A program made the translations under genes and the position numbers. 64,000 nt of DNA from Psychrobacter sp. GP33 (GTDB taxonomy: Bacteria > Pseudomonadota > Gammaproteobacteria > Pseudomonadales > Moraxellaceae). The notes beneath the pieces were generated by a model, which was not told where the DNA came from, ran no database searches, and saw nothing but the letters and a program-made list of their open reading frames with translations. Shown here one piece after another: positions 1-8,722 of this stretch; position 1 is the stretch's first letter, and every line of letters begins with the position of its first letter. The stretch lies in the NCBI RefSeq assembly GCF_014119005.1, contig NZ_JACGYX010000001.1:186001-250000 (forward strand). Direction: 5' to 3'.

Positions 1-612
1 TTTGGCTTATGGCTGTGGCTGATGTTGTTTGTGATTGCATGGTCAAGTGTGGGTTTTAATTTGCAGCAGGTTTATAAGCCTGTTATGCAAGCAGTAGTAG
101 GGCTTGATGGTAAAGAAGGTAAATCAAATAAAGCGGACAAATCTAGCGAGCTAGTAAGAAGTGAAACGGGCACCGCTAATCTGGTTAATAAAGCCAATAG
201 TATCGACTATTTAAGTAAGCAAGCGAATATTGTCGCGCAAGAAAACGGCTTAACCGTGCAGCAGTTATTAGGTATTCGCTGGGTTGAGGAAGACAAGCAA
301 TGGCAAATGCGCTTTAAAACTAATAAAGATATCGGTAAAAAAGGTGGCGCGTCTTCGATTACCGTCAATGCAATAGATGGCAGTATCGAGCGCGTAAATT
401 TTGCTTATCAAAACGTCTCATTTGGTAATAAGGTTGATCAGTGGTTATATACCTTGCACATGGGACATATCAGTCATGGCGCAGGTCATCTGGTATATCA
501 AATCTTCTTAGCATTGATGGGGTTAGCGGTAGCGGTACTGTCTGGCACTGGTGTGTATTTATGGTGGAAAGGACGGCAACAACGCTTAAAATCTTTGCGA
601 AATCTGAGATAA
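1..612 (+). CDS. PepSY-associated membrane protein, C-terminal part (5' truncated by window)
   Basis: The reading frame is open from base 1, so the true start lies upstream of the window. About 203 residues are visible. A hydrophobic helix opens the fragment, a periplasmic stretch follows, and a second strong membrane helix near the end carries the sequence LSGTGVYLWWKGRQQR. The pattern of HMGH...GHLVYQ before the last helix is typical of the PepSY-associated membrane protein family, often called iron-regulated membrane proteins. In many bacteria these sit next to siderophore receptors and help reduce or release ferric siderophores. The neighbours here (ABC siderophore transporter, TonB system) fit that role. 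It converges with the ABC ATPase gene, with only 39 bases between them. The function is inferred from family and context. Confidence 0.75.
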   Translation, partial: FGLWLWLMLFVIAWSSVGFNLQQVYKPVMQAVVGLDGKEGKSNKADKSSELVRSETGTANLVNKANSIDYLSKQANIVAQENGLTVQQLLGIRWVEEDKQWQMRFKTNKDIGKKGGASSITVNAIDGSIERVNFAYQNVSFGNKVDQWLYTLHMGHISHGAGHLVYQIFLALMGLAVAVLSGTGVYLWWKGRQQRLKSLRNLR

Positions 613-651
613 GTTTGGCTAAAGCTGACAAAGCCGTTTACGAGTACGACT

Positions 652-1410
652 TTAAACCGTATCGATAATCACTGGGCGACCTTGATGATTAAGCACGGTA
701 ACGTCCACGTTATAGAGGTCTTTCATAGTAGCTTTGGTGATGACATCCACTGGTCGACCAATAGCTTGTACTTGACCGTCTTTCATCGTCACCACGGTAT
801 CAGCAAACTGTGCTGCTTGATTGATATCATGGAGGACGATGACCACGGTTTTTTGCTGGCTATGACTCAACTCACGTAGCTCACGCATCAAGCGCCCTGA
901 ATGATACATATCGAGATTATTTAGTGGCTCATCGAGCAATAAATAAGGCGTATCTTGGCAGACAATCATCGCAATCAGCACTCGCTGGCGCTGTCCACCT
1001 GATAGCGCAGATAGAAAGCGATCGGCTAAGGGTTGCAGCTCGAAGCGTTCGATGATTTCATCTACTTTTTGCTGATCTTTTGCCGTTGGACGTCCTTGAT
1101 GATAGGGGTAGCGCCCGAACATCAGCAGCTCATGAACCCGCAGTCGCCCTTGCACTTGATTATCTTGGCTGAGCATCGCTACTGTCGTGGCAAGCGTGCG
1201 CGCATCACAGCTGACAATATCGTGCTCAGCAAAGCTTATTTGTCCAGTTTGTAATGCTTGCAGGCGTGCCATGACCGAAAACAGCGTAGATTTACCCGCG
1301 CCATTGGGACCAATTAAAGCAATGACTTGTGAGCTTGGCAATGACAAGCTAATGTCATATAAGATTTTTTGTTTACCAATATGATGCGATACGCCATTTA
1401 TTTTAATCAT
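652..1410 (-). CDS. Iron-siderophore ABC transporter ATP-binding protein
   Basis: This 252-residue cytoplasmic ATPase should power import of a ferric siderophore through the two permeases encoded upstream. Walker A is GPNGAGKST (about residues 34-42), the ABC signature is LSGGQRQR (about 137-144), Walker B is LLLDEP, and the switch histidine lies in VVIVLHD. The length and motifs match the FecE/FepC/VctC family. It is the last gene of a leftward cluster ordered binding protein, permease, permease, ATPase, and the preceding permease ends 43 bases upstream. Expression is probably iron-repressed from the Fur-box region ahead of the cluster. The exact siderophore cannot be told from sequence. Confidence 0.93.
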   Translation of the reverse strand: MIKINGVSHHIGKQKILYDISLSLPSSQVIALIGPNGAGKSTLFSVMARLQALQTGQISFAEHDIVSCDARTLATTVAMLSQDNQVQGRLRVHELLMFGRYPYHQGRPTAKDQQKVDEIIERFELQPLADRFLSALSGGQRQRVLIAMIVCQDTPYLLLDEPLNNLDMYHSGRLMRELRELSHSQQKTVVIVLHDINQAAQFADTVVTMKDGQVQAIGRPVDVITKATMKDLYNVDVTVLNHQGRPVIIDTV

Positions 1411-1453
1411 AGTCTTTCTTATTCTTCGCTGAATGTGTAATAAATTCTAAGTC

Positions 1454-2506
1454 TTAACGGCGTTGGCTCATGAATATTAAGGCTAAAAATACCAAACCAC
1501 CTGCCAGCTCGATGACGACGGACAATACCCCAGCCATACCAAGCACTTGCTCAAATAGCGTTTGACCCAATACTAAACAAATCATCGCTACCAAGCTAAC
1601 CAAAATTAAGCGTTCGCTATGGTACATATTGCGTGCCAGTCGATTGGTTAATGCACAAACTAATAAGCCAAAAAAAGTCACAGGACCTACTAATGCAGTT
1701 GCCGTTGCGACCAATACCGCAATGACAGTTAATAACCCAAATGCTAAACGCTGATAGTTAATGCCTAAATTAATAGCCTGCGCCTTACCTAACATGAGGA
1801 CATCACATTGAAAACGCCAACGCCAAACAAATAGTGCACTCACCACACAAATAAAGAGACTGATACCAAGGAGCTGCGGATTGACAGTATTAAATTGCGC
1901 ATAACTTGCTGATTGCACCACCACAAAATCATCTGGATTAATCAGCCGTGCAATCAACGCCGATAAACTACGAAACAATACACCAAAGATGACACCTACC
2001 AATATCAGCCGCGTTAAATCCTGACTGCTTTTGGAAAACAGTAATTTAAATAGCAGTAACGACGCGCCAAACATCAACACAATCTCAAGTGAGAATTTGG
2101 CAATGGGGTTAAGACTGGTGAAGCTAATCGCACCCAAAAAGAACACTAGTAAGCTCTGTAATAACACATAAAGCGAGTCAAAGCCTAATAATGAGGGTGT
2201 CAAAATAGGATTATGCGTTAGCGTTTGAAAGAGGAGAGTAGAGACGCCAACTGCATAACCGACCACCATCAGCGCCAATAGTTTTTTACCGCGAAGTGGC
2301 AAAGCAAAGTCCCAATGACCATGCACATTAACGGTTAAAAATAAAATGGCGGAGATAAGTAAAGTGATGGTGGCAATTGATTTTGGATGTTGACTGACGG
2401 CTAACCATAGCCGTACCCAAAATTTTGCTAATAGGTTAAGGCTGGTAGTAGCACTATCAATAGTAGCATCGGTCGTTGGGCTGGAAGAGGCAGAAGGTAA
2501 AAACAT
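1454..2506 (-). CDS. Iron-siderophore ABC transporter permease (FecCD family), second
   Basis: This 350-residue polytopic inner-membrane protein belongs to the FecCD/BtuC-type permeases. Its N-terminal 30 residues are polar and Ser/Thr/Pro-rich, followed by about nine or ten hydrophobic helices. Typical features are the GxxxGVSTLLFQTLTHNPILTP segment and the LVGPVTFFGLLVCALTNRLAR segment, which carries the coupling-helix glycine before the ATPase-contact loop. It should pair with the adjacent permease to form the channel. It lies 65 bases downstream of that permease and 43 bases upstream of the ATPase gene, so the four genes look like one operon. The layout resembles the Vibrio FatBCD/VctPDGC and Campylobacter CeuBCDE systems. 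Confidence 0.9.
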   Translation of the reverse strand: MFLPSASSSPTTDATIDSATTSLNLLAKFWVRLWLAVSQHPKSIATITLLISAILFLTVNVHGHWDFALPLRGKKLLALMVVGYAVGVSTLLFQTLTHNPILTPSLLGFDSLYVLLQSLLVFFLGAISFTSLNPIAKFSLEIVLMFGASLLLFKLLFSKSSQDLTRLILVGVIFGVLFRSLSALIARLINPDDFVVVQSASYAQFNTVNPQLLGISLFICVVSALFVWRWRFQCDVLMLGKAQAINLGINYQRLAFGLLTVIAVLVATATALVGPVTFFGLLVCALTNRLARNMYHSERLILVSLVAMICLVLGQTLFEQVLGMAGVLSVVIELAGGLVFLALIFMSQRR

Positions 2507-2571
2507 ACGCTGATCTTATAAAAGAGAATGGCAAGTAAAACGATAAAGATAAATTATACAGTTTAGATAGC

Positions 2572-3678
2572 TTAGGACTCAGCAGGCACACGTAATAATA
2601 GCCATAAAAACACTACCGTACCGACCACCCCAAACACAGTTGCTACCGGTACTTCAAACGGATAGCGAATAGAGCGCCCGATAATATCGCAGAGCAATAC
2701 CGCTGAAGCACCCAGTAAAGCAACCGCTGGCAAGCTGCGTCTAAGCTTATCACCCATAATACGACTGACGATATTCGGCACGACCAAACCAATAAATGGA
2801 ATCACCCCAACCGTGACCACGACCACTGCGCTCATCATGGCGACCATGCCAACGCCAATCCATGTCACATGACGTTTACTGATACCCAAGTTCAAGGCAA
2901 TATTGTCACCTAAGCCAATGATAGTAAGTTTATCAGCAATAATATAAGCGATAATGCAAAGTACGCCAGTAAACCAAAGCAGCTCGTAACGTCCTGCCAA
3001 CACGCTTGAGAAGTCACCGAATTGCCAAACGCTGAGCATCTGTAAGGTCTCAGTTTGATAAGCAATAAAGGTGGTTATGGCATCAATAATCCCACCGAAA
3101 ACAATGCCAATCAGCGGAATCATCAAAAAGTCAGTTGGCGGAATCCTGTGAATGAGCAGCATAAATAACATCATGCCAAATACCGCAGCGATAGTTGCCA
3201 CACTCATTTTGATAATGAGCGCGCTGGCAGGAAAGAAAAGACTGACCACCAATAAGCCAAGAGCAGCGCTTTGAGTCGCGCCAACCATAGACGGCTCTAC
3301 AAAGCGGTTTTTAAGCACGACTTGGATAATCATCCCAGCAACTGCCATGGCAATACCGGTCAAAATAATGGCAATCGTCCGCGGTAAGCGACTGACCAGC
3401 ATCAATGAGCTGTCTGAATTGGCGCTGTGAGTGATAAGACTGTGAAAAATTCCTGACCATGAAAAGTCGGCAACACCAATAGACAAACTCAGTAATACCA
3501 ATATTCCCATGATAATAAGGCTTGCTGTATTGATTAACCAAGGTGGAATTTTGGTATGGGGCGATTTAGCGTTTAAATCACCATTTACCTGCTGCTGCCA
3601 TCGTGATGGCGCAGAAGGTAGAGATTTATCAATATTGACGTTATCAATATTAGTAGCGTGATTAGAAAATAGGGGCAT
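2572..3678 (-). CDS. Iron-siderophore ABC transporter permease (FecCD family), first
   Basis: This 368-residue polytopic membrane protein has a hydrophilic N-terminal extension of about 45 residues and then about nine membrane helices. The segments RLPRTIAIILTGIAMAVAGM and GVIPFIGLVVPNIVSRI are hallmarks of FecCD-type permeases; the latter precedes the ATPase-coupling loop. It should form a heterodimeric channel with the second permease. It starts 82 bases after the binding-protein gene. The start codon used here is the first ATG in frame, but the long polar leader leaves room for a later start. Family assignment is secure; substrate is inferred from gene order. Confidence 0.9.
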   Translation of the reverse strand: MPLFSNHATNIDNVNIDKSLPSAPSRWQQQVNGDLNAKSPHTKIPPWLINTASLIIMGILVLLSLSIGVADFSWSGIFHSLITHSANSDSSLMLVSRLPRTIAIILTGIAMAVAGMIIQVVLKNRFVEPSMVGATQSAALGLLVVSLFFPASALIIKMSVATIAAVFGMMLFMLLIHRIPPTDFLMIPLIGIVFGGIIDAITTFIAYQTETLQMLSVWQFGDFSSVLAGRYELLWFTGVLCIIAYIIADKLTIIGLGDNIALNLGISKRHVTWIGVGMVAMMSAVVVVTVGVIPFIGLVVPNIVSRIMGDKLRRSLPAVALLGASAVLLCDIIGRSIRYPFEVPVATVFGVVGTVVFLWLLLRVPAES

Positions 3679-3760
3679 AACGGTTGCTAACTTATGGCTG
3701 GCGTGAAAGGTCTACGCAAAAATATTTACTTATGGTCTATTTTTTAATGGATAAAAGCAT

Positions 3761-4813
3761 TTACTTTGCCTGATTAAATGCCGTTTTAATCGCTGTTAAA
3801 TCCTGCATCCACTGATAATAACCGCCAAATGCAAGGTAAGAATCTGGGCTAAGATAGACTACTTGATTCTTTTTCCAAGCTGTCGTTTGCGCGACTAACG
3901 GGTTGTCCAAGACGGCTTTTGCACCGACACTTTCTTCACCGATAGCGGCGCTACGGTCAATCACAAACAGCCAGTCAGGATTGGTTTTTTGTAAGTACTC
4001 AAATGACACTGGCTGACCATGACTAGCGTCTTTAATTTGATTATCCACCATCGGTACGCCAAGTACGGTATGGATAAAGCCAAAGCGTGATTTATCGCCA
4101 TAGGCTGACAGCTTATTACCATTAACCATGACCACCAAACCATTACCTTTATTGTTGGTTACCGTTTTTGTCTCATCAATAAGACCATCGATATCCTGTT
4201 GCAACTTTAACGCTTGATCACTTTTGCCAAACAATGCGCCCAAATCATGCAAACGCTGCTTGCTAGACTCATAAATATTGGCGGTATCAATACTCATATC
4301 GAGTGTTGGGGCGATGCTTGATAGCGCATTATATTTCTCTGCCATACGCGAGCCGACCAAGATAGCTTGTGGCTGCATCGCATTTAATGCCTCGAGGTCT
4401 GGCTCAAATACGGTACCGACTTCCTTTGGCTCAGGCTGAGTTTTTGAATGTAGATTATCTAATTTTAGACCGCTTGGCATACCATCGACGGCGACATTTA
4501 GCGCTGCCAAATCCTGCATCAAGGTCATGTCATAGACCACAATAGGCGCAGGATTAATCGGCAATTTTACTTTACCTTTCACCGTCTCAACATCAATGTT
4601 TGTCACCGATATTGCATCATTATTAGCCACATTTGACGCCACATCTGCCGTTTTATTTTCCTTTTTCGTGTCATCTAATTCTGAATTCTGAGAAGGTGAG
4701 CAGCCTACTAGACTCGTGCTGGCAAGCAATACGGCCGTCATTGTAGTTAATAAAGGACGTTTGAACATTGAAGGTGATACAGAACGGGTAGTAGCGAAGC
4801 TATTGGTAAACAT
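3761..4813 (-). CDS. Periplasmic siderophore-binding lipoprotein (FatB/CeuE-like)
   Basis: This binding protein should capture a ferric siderophore in the periplasm and hand it to the two permeases. A hydrophobic signal ends in the lipobox LVGC, so the mature protein is probably lipid-anchored. The body has the two-lobed class III solute-binding pattern, with PAPIVVYDMTLMQDLAALNV at the start of lobe one, the segment around LEALNAMQPQAILVGSRMAEKY, and DWLFVIDRSAA in lobe two. This matches the FatB/CeuE/YclQ family. I chose the ATG at 4813, which has a weak GAG upstream. A TTG at 4834 and an ATG at 4768 are alternatives. It is the first gene of the leftward operon and is preceded by Fur-box-like sequence. 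Confidence 0.88.
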   Translation of the reverse strand: MFTNSFATTRSVSPSMFKRPLLTTMTAVLLASTSLVGCSPSQNSELDDTKKENKTADVASNVANNDAISVTNIDVETVKGKVKLPINPAPIVVYDMTLMQDLAALNVAVDGMPSGLKLDNLHSKTQPEPKEVGTVFEPDLEALNAMQPQAILVGSRMAEKYNALSSIAPTLDMSIDTANIYESSKQRLHDLGALFGKSDQALKLQQDIDGLIDETKTVTNNKGNGLVVMVNGNKLSAYGDKSRFGFIHTVLGVPMVDNQIKDASHGQPVSFEYLQKTNPDWLFVIDRSAAIGEESVGAKAVLDNPLVAQTTAWKKNQVVYLSPDSYLAFGGYYQWMQDLTAIKTAFNQAK

Positions 4814-5028
4814 AAAACACTCGGTATAAGACAAATGGTTACCAGTACGTATTTAACACACTGATGACCTATAAAAAGAAAAAGAGCCCGTTTAGCGCTC
4901 TATATAGAAGGCTAAAACATTGCTCATGTATTAGATTATTGCGTCTATTAGTAACTTACATAAAAGATTTAATAGTATAGAAGCAATAAACTTAGATAAT
5001 CATATAGGAAAGAAAACGTTTTATCAAT

Positions 5029-5047
5029 GATAATGATAACGATTTAT
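5029..5047. promoter_or_regulatory. Fur-box-like site (ABC transporter side)
   Basis: GATAATGATAACGATTTAT matches about 14 of 19 positions of the E. coli Fur consensus, including a perfect run of the first eleven. It lies about 215 bases before the binding-protein start and about 190 before tonB, in the divergent intergenic region. Iron repression is inferred. Confidence 0.65.
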
Positions 5048-5172
5048 ATTAACAATATCACTTTAAGAGTAATAATAAAGATGCATTTTAGAAGTCAAGA
5101 TTATGCTTAATAAGACATCCGGCAATAAATCATCGCAGTTAATAAACGCAATAATCAATGAATTATTTTATT

Positions 5173-5185
5173 GATAATAATTATC
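5173..5185. promoter_or_regulatory. Fur-box-like site (tonB side)
   Basis: GATAATAATTATC is a perfect inverted pair of GATAAT hexamers with a single-base spacer, the core arrangement of a Fur box. It ends 50 bases before the tonB start, where a promoter would be expected. Together with the site at 5029-5047 it suggests iron repression of both divergent operons. The 401-base region 4835-5235 holds no gene; the rest is AT-rich sequence. Confidence 0.7.
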
Positions 5186-5235
5186 GTTTGTATTACTATT
5201 AAGCCACTTTGAATTTGGTCAATGATTAGGGTGTT

Positions 5236-6327
5236 ATGGGCTCAACGGATTTTAATACAGCGCCACGCAACATGACACTGATAGCACTCAGTGCCGTTGT
5301 TGGATTACACGTACTTGCGGCAATGGCGCTCGTGACGATGAAACCGTCAACCCCTGTTATTAAAGCGCAGGATATACCGCCTATTGAAATTCAAATGGTG
5401 ACGCTGCCTATTTCTACACTTAAGCCTGAACCTGTCGAGTTAACAAATCCAGCTCCTAACAGTAAACCGATTGAAAAAAACGAGCCTGAAAAATCAGAAA
5501 ATACATCACAAGTGCCACACGAAATTAAAGCAAAGCCTGAGGTAAAACCTGAAACAAAACCTAAGACTAAGTCGATAATAAAAGAGATTCCGCCAGAAGC
5601 ATCTAAAGAGATAGAAGAAACTAAGCTAGAACAAACCAAGATACAAAACATTGAACCTGAGCCAGTCACCACGCCACAAGAGAAACGTATTATTGAAGAT
5701 AAGATTGTGACTGAAACGGTAATCGAAAAAGAACCCCGTCCGATTGTTGATAATAGTGCAGCACAAGCATTAGCAGAAAAACAGCGTCAGATAGAAATCG
5801 TTAAGCAAGCAAACCTAGCAGCTGAAAAAGCGGCAATGCGTGATGTGCAGCAAGCAGCAGAAAAAGCAGCGCAAGAAAAGGCACAAGCCGCTCAAGAAGC
5901 AGAAGCGGCGGCAAAAGCTCAAGAGAATGACAAAGCTAAGGCAGATGCTAAAGCAAGAGTAGAGACAGAGGCAAAAGCAAAGGCAAAAGAGGAAGCAGAG
6001 GCGAAAGCAAAGGCAGAAGCTGCTAGTAACACACCCATGAACTTTAGTGCCAGTAATGCCAATTGGGCTTCAAAGCCGAACTTTAGCTTTCCTGATCGCG
6101 CCTCACGTGGTGCAAGTTCAGGCGATACCTTTAATCTAGTATTACTATTACGGGTGAATAAGCAAGGCGGCATTGATAGCGTCAGCCTGGCACAATCTTC
6201 TGGGAATACCATTTTAGATCGAGAAGCACTGCGTCAAGTGCGTTCGGGCAAGTTTAGACCCTTTATGAACAATGGAGTACCGGTAGTGGGCAATGTCACG
6301 CTACCCGTCAGCTATGCGGTTCCTTAA
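5236..6327 (+). CDS. tonB: TonB energy-transducing protein with long TolA-like linker
   Basis: TonB couples the proton-motive force, harvested by ExbB/ExbD, to outer-membrane receptors. The 363-residue protein has an N-terminal membrane anchor (about residues 13-36). A Pro/Glu/Lys-rich periplasmic stretch follows (about 50-165), then an Ala/Lys/Glu/Gln-rich segment predicted to be helical (about 170-265). The C-terminal TonB domain (about 275-363) contains SSGNTILDREALRQVRSGKF and a terminal LPVSYAVP. It is much longer than E. coli TonB (239 residues), mainly because of the Ala/Lys/Glu segment, which resembles TolA domain II. It heads tonB-exbB-exbD, which argues against it being TolA. A Fur-box-like site lies just upstream. 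Confidence 0.9.
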   Translation: MGSTDFNTAPRNMTLIALSAVVGLHVLAAMALVTMKPSTPVIKAQDIPPIEIQMVTLPISTLKPEPVELTNPAPNSKPIEKNEPEKSENTSQVPHEIKAKPEVKPETKPKTKSIIKEIPPEASKEIEETKLEQTKIQNIEPEPVTTPQEKRIIEDKIVTETVIEKEPRPIVDNSAAQALAEKQRQIEIVKQANLAAEKAAMRDVQQAAEKAAQEKAQAAQEAEAAAKAQENDKAKADAKARVETEAKAKAKEEAEAKAKAEAASNTPMNFSASNANWASKPNFSFPDRASRGASSGDTFNLVLLLRVNKQGGIDSVSLAQSSGNTILDREALRQVRSGKFRPFMNNGVPVVGNVTLPVSYAVP

Positions 6328-6453
6328 CGAGCTTGCATTTACACAGCACCAATTATAAACAATCATTATTTATCGTGTCATCATAAAGTCAATAGCGCCA
6401 GTCGCAGCAGGTTTATGTATGTGCACCCTTTATTATCTATTGAGGAATCTGCT

Positions 6454-7134
6454 ATGGACTTTATGAGCTACTGGCAATACAGCGACATGGTAACCAAGAG
6501 CTTGTTCTTTATGCTCCTGGTGCTATCAGTGCTCTCTTGGGTGACAGGTATCATTCGTGTGATTCAAAGCCGTAAGATGGCAATACAAGTGGCTGATGAT
6601 TTAAGCCAACAGTTGCAAGAGAAACATGCAGTAATATCCGAGCTTGATGCTGCGGGGCGTCGATTGATCACAGAGCAAGCATTGCTGCAATATATTGGAC
6701 GTTATCGCTACAACAGTGAGCGGGGCTTACCCATTTTAGGTACGACTGCGGCTATCGCTCCATTTATTGGGCTATTTGGTACAGTATGGGGTATTTTTCA
6801 CGCGCTACATAATATTGGCGTTAGTGGTCAAGCAGGGCTTGGTCAAGTTGCAGGACCAGTTGGGGAAGCGCTCATTATGACAGGTCTTGGGATTGCGGTT
6901 GCGATTCCAGCCGTTATATTTTATAACTTATCTGTGCGTATCAATCGCCGCGTAATGTACCATGCCAACGATCGCGCTCATGAACTATTAGCACAATCTG
7001 CTCAATTGGCTGTGAGACAAAATCAGTCTGCATCTAAATCGCAAGCAGCACCCATTGTGAACAATACTAACACTACACAAAATTCTGCGCATCAGTCAGC
7101 AGACTATCGTAAGCCTGCCACCTCACAAACATAA
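6454..7134 (+). CDS. exbB: ExbB proton channel subunit of the TonB system
   Basis: This MotA/TolQ/ExbB-family inner-membrane protein forms the proton channel that drives TonB. It has an N-terminal membrane helix (about residues 12-34), a cytoplasmic loop, and two further helices. The signature run LPILGTTAAIAPFIGLFGTV is followed by a glycine-rich segment and GEALIMTGLGIAVAIPAVI. I start it at the ATG at 6454 (226 residues), because GAGGA sits seven bases upstream. An in-frame ATG at 6415 would add 13 residues but lacks such a site. The C-terminal 35 residues are polar and Gln/Asn/Ser-rich. It lies between tonB and exbD. Confidence 0.94.
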   Translation: MDFMSYWQYSDMVTKSLFFMLLVLSVLSWVTGIIRVIQSRKMAIQVADDLSQQLQEKHAVISELDAAGRRLITEQALLQYIGRYRYNSERGLPILGTTAAIAPFIGLFGTVWGIFHALHNIGVSGQAGLGQVAGPVGEALIMTGLGIAVAIPAVIFYNLSVRINRRVMYHANDRAHELLAQSAQLAVRQNQSASKSQAAPIVNNTNTTQNSAHQSADYRKPATSQT

Positions 7135-7218
7135 AACGAGCTTTAAGCAGTTAAGACCATGTTATTCAGATTATGTTATAAAAAATGACACACAATTGAG
7201 AACATTATTGAGAGCACT

Positions 7219-7620
7219 ATGGCATTTCAGTTAGGTGATGATGACGTACAAGGTATGAATGAGATGAATCTCATTCCGCTCATTGACGTCATGCTGGTAT
7301 TAATGATTATCTTTTTATTGACCGCTACAGTACTCAATCCCACCGTGCCGCTTGACTTGCCAAAGACCAGCGCCGTAGTCAATGAGCAGCCACCAGAAGT
7401 GATTCAAATCAGTATTGATAAAGATGCTGGTATTTTTTGGGACAGCGATCCCATCACGATGGAAGAGCTAGATATACGCTTACAGCAAGAAAGTGCCTCA
7501 GGTAAAGACCCTGCTATTCAGCTGCGCGCGGATAAAGACAGTAAATATGATAGTGTCGCTAAAGTTTTGGCATCGGCAAGCCAAGCAGGACTGAGCAAAA
7601 TTGCCTTTGTTAATGAATAA
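7219..7620 (+). CDS. exbD: ExbD subunit of the TonB system
   Basis: This 133-residue ExbD/TolR-family protein has a short cytoplasmic N-terminus and one membrane helix. The segment MNLIPLIDVMLVLMIIFLLT carries the conserved membrane aspartate needed for proton flow. The periplasmic domain follows. It is 84 bases downstream of exbB and completes the tonB-exbB-exbD operon. Length and motif are normal for the family. Confidence 0.94.
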   Translation: MAFQLGDDDVQGMNEMNLIPLIDVMLVLMIIFLLTATVLNPTVPLDLPKTSAVVNEQPPEVIQISIDKDAGIFWDSDPITMEELDIRLQQESASGKDPAIQLRADKDSKYDSVAKVLASASQAGLSKIAFVNE

Positions 7621-7762
7621 GCGTTCATAAAAAATAAGCTAAAAAGAAAAACGTTATAAGTTGGGTTACACAAGTAAGTTGGCAGTGTAGATAATGCCAG
7701 CAATCAGTAAAAAAATAAGCAGAATAATAATAAGAACAACGATAATAATAAATCTTACCTCC

Positions 7763-7797
7763 AACCTCGCAGAAATAGCACTGTGAGGTTTTCTTTA
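7763..7797 (+). terminator. Probable terminator of tonB-exbB-exbD
   Basis: The arms AACCTCGCAG (7763-7772) and CTGTGAGGTT (7781-7790) pair with one G-T and are followed by a T-rich run. It lies about 140 bases after exbD, so it is a plausible but not tight end for the operon. Confidence 0.55.
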
Positions 7798-7879
7798 TTA
7801 TACGGTATTAATCTGCTTCGAAAATATCCATTGAAATGCCGTACTAAAGCAAGCTGAGCTTTATCATCGAAGCAAACCA

Positions 7880-8413
7880 TTACCAGCCGTAACCGAAGGG
7901 GCGATAAGGATAGCCAAAACGTCCAGAGCCATAACCAAATGGATAAGGCGCACGTAAGTTATCCAAATCGCGCTGGCGAATATAATAGTAGCGCCCTTGT
8001 GAGTATGCCTCTTCTAGTTTTTCAATGCCGTTCAGAGGACAAACAGGCTGCCAATCATAACCTTCACGACCAAGTTTATAAGCGTTTAGCTCCGTACAGT
8101 ACTTTTTAATTCCTTGCTGGCGACCTTGTTCCCAAATTATACGATTAGGCATTGCACCGACGACGCTTGCGCAGCTATTAATATAGTGACCGAAGTAATC
8201 TCCTGAGCGACCGCGCAGCCCATCTACATAACCAACCTCTTGCCAGTTACTAGCTTGGCACTGCTGCGGCGTTAGACTCTGAGTCGTTGCACAGCCGGAC
8301 AAGGCAAATAGCGCTGCCCCCATTAACGAGAACGCAGACCATGATTTAAATTTATAGATAGAGTTAATAGTCGAAACCGAAAGCAGGGGCGATGTTTTTA
8401 TAATATTAGTCAT
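7880..8413 (-). CDS. DUF2799-type lipoprotein
   Basis: This predicted lipoprotein has a polar leader of about 24 residues, a hydrophobic segment and the lipobox ALSGC. The mature part carries the DUF2799 pattern: NWQEVGYVDGLRG, a conserved CTELNAYKLGREGYDW stretch, then EEAYSQGRYYY. The C-terminus is unusual, with Gly/Tyr/Phe/Pro-rich sequence (about residues 155-177) ending in FGYGW. The molecular role of DUF2799 proteins is not established. It stands alone, between the tonB operon terminator and a divergent gene. The length of the polar leader suggests the true start could be further in. Confidence 0.75.
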   Translation of the reverse strand: MTNIIKTSPLLSVSTINSIYKFKSWSAFSLMGAALFALSGCATTQSLTPQQCQASNWQEVGYVDGLRGRSGDYFGHYINSCASVVGAMPNRIIWEQGRQQGIKKYCTELNAYKLGREGYDWQPVCPLNGIEKLEEAYSQGRYYYIRQRDLDNLRAPYPFGYGSGRFGYPYRPFGYGW

Positions 8414-8722
8414 AATAAACCTGCGCGCATTTAAAATTATGGTTTATCATAGCATTTTTTACTGTCAGCAATGTTTGACATCTTGTTGTTAAATTTATTT
8501 TTATTGTTCTCAAATGCTTGATATCTAAGATTAAATAGTTAGTTTGCGGTTGAAAATACGACTGCTAGATAATTGTATTAGCTTGATTTCTAACGTCTGA
8601 TACCTATTTAAGTAATGGTTTACAAGTACTTGTAATAGTAAATACTTATAATGACCTCTTAACACTGGCTATTGTAATGTATTAACAGTGAACATTTAAT
8701 TCAGCTAAAAGGCTAGATTGTC
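8414..8722. other. Intergenic region, no gene seen
   Basis: This 309-base AT-rich region separates two divergent genes and should hold both promoters. TTGACA occurs at 8475-8480, but no well-spaced -10 element follows. I see no hairpin or small gene. Confidence 0.5.

Noticed and set aside
4870..4910. AGAGC...GCTCT hairpin near 4884
   Set aside because: The stem has only five pairs and no T-run, so it is not a convincing terminator.
5391..5672. Reverse-strand frame inside tonB
   Set aside because: It mirrors the Pro/Glu/Lys-rich tonB coding sequence and has no ribosome-binding site.
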